64,000 nt of DNA from positions 1,240,001-1,304,000 of the forward strand of contig CP018783.1 in the NCBI GenBank assembly GCA_002025645.1, read 5' to 3'. This DNA is from Curtobacterium pusillum. GTDB taxonomy: Bacteria; Actinomycetota; Actinomycetes; Actinomycetales; Microbacteriaceae. Below are positions 59,168-64,000 of the stretch, in pieces. The first letter of the stretch is position 1; each line of letters begins with the position of its first letter. The notes beneath the pieces are model-generated. The model was given only the letters and a program-made list of their open reading frames with translations, made no database searches and was not told the DNA's origin. The position numbers and the translations under genes are program-made.

Positions 59168-59967
59168 GCCGTCGCGACCGCGTCGACCCGCGTCCGTCCA
59201 CCCGGACCGGACGCCTCGTAGACGTCGTTCGCGATCGCCGCGACCACCGCGAAGAGCGCCGCCATCGAGTCGAACGCCGACGGTGAGTCGACCGGGCACA
59301 GGATCGCGGTGTTCGCAGGCGCCGCGATGACGGCCGCGGTCGGGTCCCCGAGGACGACGACGTCGGCACCCGTCGAGACGCAGTGCCGTACGGCCCGGTC
59401 CACGCCGGCCGCGTGCCGCCGCACCGTGACGAGGACGACGAGGTCGCGGCGGTCGAGGTCTGCCACCTCTTCACCGAGGCGCTGGCCCGGAGACGGCCCG
59501 ACCCGCACGTCCGGTCGGACCTGGGCGAGCTGCGCACGGAGCTGCAGGGCGACCGGGTACGCGCCACGCTCCCCGATCACGAGCACGCGACGGGCGCGGA
59601 CGATGCGCCGCGCGAGCCGGGGCCGATCGGCGCGGGCCAGGGACGCGAACGCGGCGTCGAGGTTCCGCGACTCGACGGCCCGCTGGTCGACGTGGGAGGC
59701 GTCCTCGGCCGCCCACGGCAGTCCGGTGCCCCGCGCCGACATGAGGTTCTGGCGGACCTCGGCGGCGTCCTGGAACCCCAGGGAGCGGACGAGCCGCGAG
59801 ACCGTGGCCTTCGAGGTGCCGGACTCGGCGGCGAGTTCGGCCGAGGTCCCGACGAGCAGGAGCTCCGGGTCGTGGCGCACCATCGCGGCGACGCGGCGCT
59901 CGGCGGGCGAGAGCTGCTCCCAGACCGAGTCGATGCGGGCCCGGACGTCGGTGCCGGCGGTGCTCAC
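59134..59967 (-). CDS. MurR/RpiR-type regulator of the allantoin operon
   Basis: 277 residues. HTH-RpiR domain (about 10-80): VWEQLSPAERRVAAMVRHDPELLLVGTSAELAAESGTSKATVSRLVRSLGF. SIS domain (about 115-240) with VLVIGERGAYPVALQL and VLVTVRRHAAGVDRAVRHCVSTGADVVVLGD, which senses a phosphorylated or small ligand. GTG start overlaps allC by GTGA. Probably controls its own operon; allantoate or allantoin could be the signal, which is inference. Confidence 0.85.
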   Translation of the reverse strand: MSTAGTDVRARIDSVWEQLSPAERRVAAMVRHDPELLLVGTSAELAAESGTSKATVSRLVRSLGFQDAAEVRQNLMSARGTGLPWAAEDASHVDQRAVESRNLDAAFASLARADRPRLARRIVRARRVLVIGERGAYPVALQLRAQLAQVRPDVRVGPSPGQRLGEEVADLDRRDLVVLVTVRRHAAGVDRAVRHCVSTGADVVVLGDPTAAVIAAPANTAILCPVDSPSAFDSMAALFAVVAAIANDVYEASGPGGRTRVDAVATAYEALGELAAP

Positions 59968-61223
59968 GCCCGGGCCACCCGTTCGACCGCGACGGCGAGG
60001 GCGTCGAGTCCGAGGGCGATGTCCTCCGTGGAGACGAACTCGTCGGGGTGGTGGCTGATGCCGTCCGGGTTGCGGAGGAACAGCATGGCGACGTCGGTGA
60101 TCAGCCCGAGCGACATCGCGTCGTGGCCGGCACGCGAGAACAGCTCCATCGGGGCTGCTTCGCCCGTCGACTCGATGCCCGCGCGGACGGCGTCCATCAG
60201 CCGCGGCGCACAGAACACGGCGGGCGCCCGGTGCACCTCGGTGGGCTCGACGCTGACCCCGCGGCGCTCCCCGATGAGGGCGAACGCCTTGGTGATCTCG
60301 TCCCAGACCTCGTCGCGGCCTTCGTCGAACTCCCCACGGAGGTCGACCGAGAACCGTGCGAGCCCCGGGACGACGTTGACCGCACCGGGCTCGACGGTCA
60401 TGGTGCCGACCGTCCCGACGTGCTGCGCGGCCCGGCAGATCCGTTCCACGGCGAGCGCGGCCTCGGCTGCGGCGAGCAGTGCGTCGTGCCGTCGCTCGTA
60501 CGGGGTGCCGCCGGCGTGCCGGGCCTCGCCCACGGCCTCGACCGTGAAGCGCCGGGCGCTCGCGATGCTCGTGACGACGCCGAGTGCCTGCCCGGCCTGC
60601 TCGAGGTACGGCCCCTGCTCGATGTGGGCCTCGAGGTACCCCGCGAGTGCGGCCGGGTCTGCCGCTGCGTCGCCGACCCGCGACGGATCGAGCCCGAAGT
60701 CCTCGAACGCCCGGCGGAGGGTGACCCCGTCGCCGTCGGCCAGGTCCCACCACGACTCGTCCCAGACGCCCGCGACGGCCGAGGACCCGAGCAGCGCCTT
60801 GCCGAACCGTGTGCCCTCCTCGTCGGAGAACGCGATGACCTCGAGCGCGACGGGCAGCGGCCCGGCGGCGGTCAGTCGGGCGACGGTCCGGACGGCCATC
60901 AGGACCCCGACGATCCCGTCGTACCGTCCGGCGTCGACCACGGTGTCGAGGTGCGAGCCGAGCAGGAGCACCGGGGCGTCCGCCGTGGCCCCGGCGACGC
61001 GGCCGTGCAGGTTGCCGGCGGCGTCCTGCCAGGTGGTGAGCCCGGCGTCCTGCATCCACCCGGCGACGATCGCGTTCACCCGGGCGTGCTCGGGCGACAG
61101 GTAGACGCGGGTGATGCGGCCGGTCTCCTCGGTGACCAGGGCGAGTTCGTCGCACCAGCGCGCGACGAGCTCGGCGTCGGCGGTGGCGTGCTCGGTGGCG
61201 TGCACCGCTGCCGCGGCGCTCAC
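59964..61223 (-). CDS. allC: Allantoate amidohydrolase
   Basis: 419 residues. M20/M28-type zinc enzyme that cuts allantoate to ureidoglycine, ammonia and CO2. Seen: LLLGSHLDTVVDAGRYDGIVGVLMA (metal ligands His and Asp), VIAFSDEEGTRFGKALLGSSAVAG (EE pair), YLEAHIEQGPYLEQAG (His), and RAGHDAMSLGLITDVAMLF. Starts with GTG overlapping the pucG stop. N-carbamoyl-amino-acid hydrolase is an alternative, but the operon favours allantoate. Confidence 0.87.
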   Translation of the reverse strand: MSAAAAVHATEHATADAELVARWCDELALVTEETGRITRVYLSPEHARVNAIVAGWMQDAGLTTWQDAAGNLHGRVAGATADAPVLLLGSHLDTVVDAGRYDGIVGVLMAVRTVARLTAAGPLPVALEVIAFSDEEGTRFGKALLGSSAVAGVWDESWWDLADGDGVTLRRAFEDFGLDPSRVGDAAADPAALAGYLEAHIEQGPYLEQAGQALGVVTSIASARRFTVEAVGEARHAGGTPYERRHDALLAAAEAALAVERICRAAQHVGTVGTMTVEPGAVNVVPGLARFSVDLRGEFDEGRDEVWDEITKAFALIGERRGVSVEPTEVHRAPAVFCAPRLMDAVRAGIESTGEAAPMELFSRAGHDAMSLGLITDVAMLFLRNPDGISHHPDEFVSTEDIALGLDALAVAVERVARA

Positions 61224-62452
61224 GCGGGCACCCCGACGGGCGAGCCCGCGTAGACGTCCAGCGCCGCGTCGACGCCACCGCCCTGCGGCACCGCGTGGCC
61301 GGCCCGGCGCAGCGCGTGCTCGAGCGCGGCGAGCGTCGTCACGACGGCGTCCTTCCGAGCGTTGTAGCCCATGGTGCCGATCCGCCAGACCTTGCCGTGC
61401 AGCGGTCCGAACGACGTCCCGATCTCGATGCCGTGGTCGTCGAGCATCGATGCCCGGACCTGGTCGCCGACGACGTCGGACGGGATCTCGACCGCGACGA
61501 CGTTGTGCATCTTGTGCCCGAGGTCACCGAAGACCCCGAGTCCGAGGGCCCGCACGCCGGCGAGCATCGCGCTGCCGGCGGTCTCGTGCCGGGCGATGAC
61601 GGCGTCGCGGCCTTCCTCGAGCAGGATGCGGGCGCACTCGTTCGCGGCGTAGAGCATCGACGCCGCCTCGGTGTGGTGGTTGAGCCGGCGCGGGCCCCAG
61701 TAGTCGAGGATCATCGCCAGGTCGAGGTAGTTCGAGCGGATCGGTTCGTCGGACACGTCGTCACCGGGTTCACGGATGCCGGCCTCGACGCTGCGGCGCT
61801 GGTCGAGGACCTCCACCGCGTGCGGCGACACCGTGAGCGGCGCACTGCCGGACGGGCCACCGAGGCACTTCTGCAACCCGGCGCTCACCGCGTCGATCCC
61901 CCAGGCGTCGACCTCGAGCGGGTTGCCCCCGATGGTCGCGGTGGCGTCGGTGTAGAACAGCACACCGTGCCGGTCGCAGATCGCACCGAGCTCGTCGAGC
62001 GGCTGGTTCATCGTCGTCGAGGTGTCGCCCTGCACGATCGCCAGGACCTTCGGACGGACCCGGACGATCGCGTCCTCGATCGCGGACGGCGTGAACACCT
62101 GCCCCCAGTCGGTCTCGATCGTGTGGACCTCTGCTCCGGCGCGCCCGGCGATCTCGGCGAGCAGGTGTCCGAAGCGACCGAACACCGGCACGAGCACGCT
62201 GTCCCCCGGAGCGAGCAGCGACACCAGTGCCGCTTCGATCCCGGCGCGCGAGGTCCCGTCGACGAGGACGGTCGCCTCGTTCGCGGTGCCGAACACCCGC
62301 CGGTACAGCTCCTGCGTCTCGTTCATCGTGGTCGTCATCCACGGGTCGTACTGCCCGACGAGCGGGGTCGACAGGGCACGGAGCACCCGCGGGTCGGCGG
62401 TGATCGGCCCCGGCCCCATGAGCAGACGGGCGGGTGGGTTCACAGGGAGCAT
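61220..62452 (-). CDS. pucG: (S)-Ureidoglycine-glyoxylate aminotransferase
   Basis: 410 residues. Class V PLP aminotransferase: RLLMGPGPITADPRVLRALSTPLVGQYDPW, VDGTSRAGIEAALVSLLAPGD, IVQGDTSTTMNQPL, and DAVSAGLQKCLGGPSG with the PLP Lys of QKC. Transfers the amino group from ureidoglycine to glyoxylate, forming glycine and oxalurate. Family members include serine-glyoxylate aminotransferase; the operon supports ureidoglycine. ATG follows AGAGGA. Confidence 0.86.
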   Translation of the reverse strand: MLPVNPPARLLMGPGPITADPRVLRALSTPLVGQYDPWMTTTMNETQELYRRVFGTANEATVLVDGTSRAGIEAALVSLLAPGDSVLVPVFGRFGHLLAEIAGRAGAEVHTIETDWGQVFTPSAIEDAIVRVRPKVLAIVQGDTSTTMNQPLDELGAICDRHGVLFYTDATATIGGNPLEVDAWGIDAVSAGLQKCLGGPSGSAPLTVSPHAVEVLDQRRSVEAGIREPGDDVSDEPIRSNYLDLAMILDYWGPRRLNHHTEAASMLYAANECARILLEEGRDAVIARHETAGSAMLAGVRALGLGVFGDLGHKMHNVVAVEIPSDVVGDQVRASMLDDHGIEIGTSFGPLHGKVWRIGTMGYNARKDAVVTTLAALEHALRRAGHAVPQGGGVDAALDVYAGSPVGVPA

Positions 62453-62476
62453 GTTCGGTCCTCTCGTTCCGGTGGA

Positions 62477-62494
62477 GATCGTATCGGAACGATC
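62477..62494. promoter_or_regulatory. Palindrome between allB and pucG
   Basis: GATCGT and ACGATC are perfect inverted arms with a 6-bp spacer (ATCGGA). It lies 25 bp before the pucG ATG and 2 bp after the allB stop. It could be an RpiR-type operator or a weak attenuator. Low confidence. Confidence 0.3.
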
Positions 62495-62495
62495 G

Positions 62496-63950
62496 TTACA
62501 ACGGTGTTTCGACGGGTGCGGTGACCGGACGCGCGACGAGCTGGCCCGCGACGGACGTGACGCCCGTGTCCGCGGAGGCGACCAACTGCCCGCGCAACCA
62601 GGTCTCGGTGACGCGGCCCCGTGCCTCCAGGCCGGCGAACGCGGAGACCGGGTTGCGGTGTTCCAGCCCGGCCACGTCGATGACGGCCGTGGCGGACGGG
62701 TCGAACACCGCGAAGTGGGCGAGCGCACCGGGTGCGATGCGGCCGCGGTCGGCGAAGCCGGCGAGCGCCGCCGGGCCCGTCGTGAACAGCGGGAGCAGCT
62801 GCTCGAGCGGGACGCCGCGACGGACTCCTTCCGTCCACACCGCGCGGAACCCGACCTGCAGACCCGCGATCCCGCCCCACGCGAGCCCCCAGTCGTCGGT
62901 CTTCAGGTCCGCCGTGGAGGGCGAGTGGTCGGACACGATCATGTCGATCGTGCCGTCGAGCACGCCCTCCCAGAGGGCGTCGCGGTTCGCGTCGTCACGG
63001 ATCGGCGGGCAGCACTTGTACTCGGTCGCGCCGTCCGGGATGGTGCCCGCCTCGAACGCGAGGTAGTGCGGACAGGTCTCGACCGTGATCCGGACCCCGT
63101 CCGCCTTGGCCGCACGGATCATCGGCAGCGCCCCGGCGTCGGACAGGTGCAGGATGTGGACGCGCGCCCCGGTCGCACGTGCACCCTCGATGACCCGCGC
63201 GATCGCGGACCGCTCGGCGTCGACCGGCCGGGTGGCGAGGAAGTCCTCGTAGTGGCCGCCGAGCGCGTCGTGGCCGACCAGGAACTCGGGGTCCTCGGCG
63301 TGCACGATGAGCAGGGCGTCGATGCGGGCGACCTCGTCGATGGCGGCGCGCAGCTGCGAACCGTCGAGGTGCGGGAACTCGTCGACACCGGACGGTGCCG
63401 TGAAGCACTTGAACCCGAAGACGCCGGCGTGGTGCAGCTGGTCGAGGGAGCCGAGGCTCGCGGGGATCGCTCCGCCCCAGAAGCCCACGTCGACGGCGAC
63501 CCGCCCCTCGGCGCTGGCGCGCTTGACGTCGAGTGCGTCGACGGTCGTCGTCGCCGGGATCGAGTTGAGCGGCATGTCGATGATGGTCGTCACGCCGCCG
63601 AGCGCGGCGGCCCGGGTGGCGGAGGCGAAGCCCTCCCACTCGGTGCGCCCGGGCTCGTTGACGTGCACGTGGGTGTCGACGAGGCCCGGGAGCAGTACCT
63701 GCCCGTCGGGCACGCGACGGTCGTCGCGGGCGGCGACGTCGGCGTCGAACGGCAGGACGTCGGCGACGCGGCCGTCGCGGACGACGACCGCGGCGGGGCG
63801 GAAGGCGCCCTCGACCCAGGCGCGTTCGGCGCGCAGGACGAGGTCGGCGCGGTCGGCGTTGTCGGCCTGGGCCCACGCGGGCCGGTTCCCGTGCGCCGCG
63901 GAGCCTGCGGAGCGGCGTTCGGGCCGAGCCCGTGGGGAGAGGCGCGTCAT
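62496..63950 (-). CDS. allB: Allantoinase
   Basis: 484 residues. Cyclic amidohydrolase with DTHVHVNEPGRTEWEGF (HxH pair), FGFKCFTAPSG (carbamylated Lys), LIVHAEDPE, HILHLSDAGALPM, TCPHYLAF, DMIVSDHSPSTADLK (catalytic Asp) and GIAGLQVG. Opens allantoin to allantoate. A CTGGAGGCACGG repeat copy encodes GLEARG near the C-terminus (62619-62632). ATG overlaps an upstream gene's stop as ATGA. The charged N-terminal 30 residues look like an extension. Confidence 0.92.
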   Translation of the reverse strand: MTRLSPRARPERRSAGSAAHGNRPAWAQADNADRADLVLRAERAWVEGAFRPAAVVVRDGRVADVLPFDADVAARDDRRVPDGQVLLPGLVDTHVHVNEPGRTEWEGFASATRAAALGGVTTIIDMPLNSIPATTTVDALDVKRASAEGRVAVDVGFWGGAIPASLGSLDQLHHAGVFGFKCFTAPSGVDEFPHLDGSQLRAAIDEVARIDALLIVHAEDPEFLVGHDALGGHYEDFLATRPVDAERSAIARVIEGARATGARVHILHLSDAGALPMIRAAKADGVRITVETCPHYLAFEAGTIPDGATEYKCCPPIRDDANRDALWEGVLDGTIDMIVSDHSPSTADLKTDDWGLAWGGIAGLQVGFRAVWTEGVRRGVPLEQLLPLFTTGPAALAGFADRGRIAPGALAHFAVFDPSATAVIDVAGLEHRNPVSAFAGLEARGRVTETWLRGQLVASADTGVTSVAGQLVARPVTAPVETPL

Positions 63951-64000
63951 GCGCCCGCCCCGACCGTCGCGTCCGCCGCCGGGTGGCGTTCGAACCCTGC
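63947..64000 (-). CDS. 3' end of an upstream gene of the allantoin operon
   Basis: The last 17 codons and stop of a minus-strand gene, ending AGFERHPAADATVGAGA. Its TGA overlaps the allB ATG, so it is translationally coupled to allantoin degradation. An allantoicase or uricase-pathway gene would fit the context, but 17 codons cannot show which. Confidence 0.6.
   Translation of the reverse strand, partial: AGFERHPAADATVGAGA

Noticed and set aside
63960-64000. GGCGTTCGAACCCTGC, like a tRNA T-loop
   Set aside because: The flanks do not form a T-arm or acceptor stem, and the segment reads as the coupled 3' end of a coding frame.

Overview
The window is a very GC-rich (roughly 70 percent) actinobacterial chromosome segment with dense, short-spaced genes and many GTGA and ATGA stop/start overlaps. 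Gene content (Cys-free chaplin-like surface repeats, Asp23 proteins behind an ECF sigma factor, DUF5997 beside a LysR-like protein, DUF2071, excalibur and holin-X proteins, a nadABC operon with its own NrtR-type regulator, an allantoin operon) suggests the family Microbacteriaceae, possibly Curtobacterium. That placement is inference. I see no rRNA, tRNA, CRISPR array, insertion sequence or prophage; this is ordinary chromosome.

Layout. 1-2.8 kb: two secreted Ala/Pro-rich surface proteins, the first running off the left edge. 2.9-10.4 kb: ElaA acetyltransferase, Lrp regulator, a TetR/MFS efflux pair with two palindromic operators, a holin-X membrane protein, DUF5997 and LysR-like divergent genes, a DJ-1/PfpI protein, Tag glycosylase and a VOC protein. 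10.6-16.4 kb: sodium:solute symporter with a small partner, AroQ, Gfo/Idh/MocA oxidoreductase, NAD(P)H:FMN reductase-like protein, and an array of hairpins with C-rich loops that may be an sRNA. 16.5-22.2 kb: NAD de novo operon nrtR-nadA-nadB-nadC-cysteine desulfurase. 22.3-26.2 kb: acylphosphatase, a second MFS exporter, alditol-oxidase-like flavoprotein, 2H phosphoesterase. 26.4-29.1 kb: metQ-metN-metI methionine importer. 29.3-37.6 kb: an EEP phosphatase, a third MFS exporter, then a tightly overlapped catabolic operon (PLP deaminase/aldolase, IclR, KDG kinase, KDPG aldolase, D-aminoacylase-like deacylase) facing a RidA gene. Read together, these enzymes could deacetylate and deaminate an N-acetyl-amino-sugar acid to 2-keto-3-deoxygluconate and cleave it to pyruvate and glyceraldehyde-3-phosphate.

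37.7-47.2 kb: a PIG-V-like glycosyltransferase behind a leaderless 13-codon ORF, a PNPOx-like stress protein, LLM oxidoreductase, SDR, SGNH lipoprotein, NRDE protein, CoaBC and three small coupled genes. 47.2-54.3 kb: GntR and MarR regulators, a secreted transglycosylase-like protein, LtrA-like membrane protein, an ECF sigma/Asp23 operon with an unlisted 52-residue gene at its head, MOSC, MmcQ/YjbR, excalibur protein. 54.3-59.2 kb: cysK-cysE, DUF899, M19 dipeptidase, GNAT and SRPBCC proteins. 59.1-64 kb: allantoin degradation operon (allB-pucG-allC) with an RpiR-type regulator and the last 17 codons of an upstream gene.

Two layers cut across genes. First, at least 18 starts (17 annotated genes and one 13-codon ORF) have a TANNNT hexamer exactly 6 or 7 nt before the start codon and no Shine-Dalgarno sequence, so leaderless transcription looks common. 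Second, a short repeat with core GCGCCTCCAGG (or its GTGCCTCCAG variant) recurs about a dozen times, as terminator hairpins between genes and also inside nadB, allB and the LysR-like gene.
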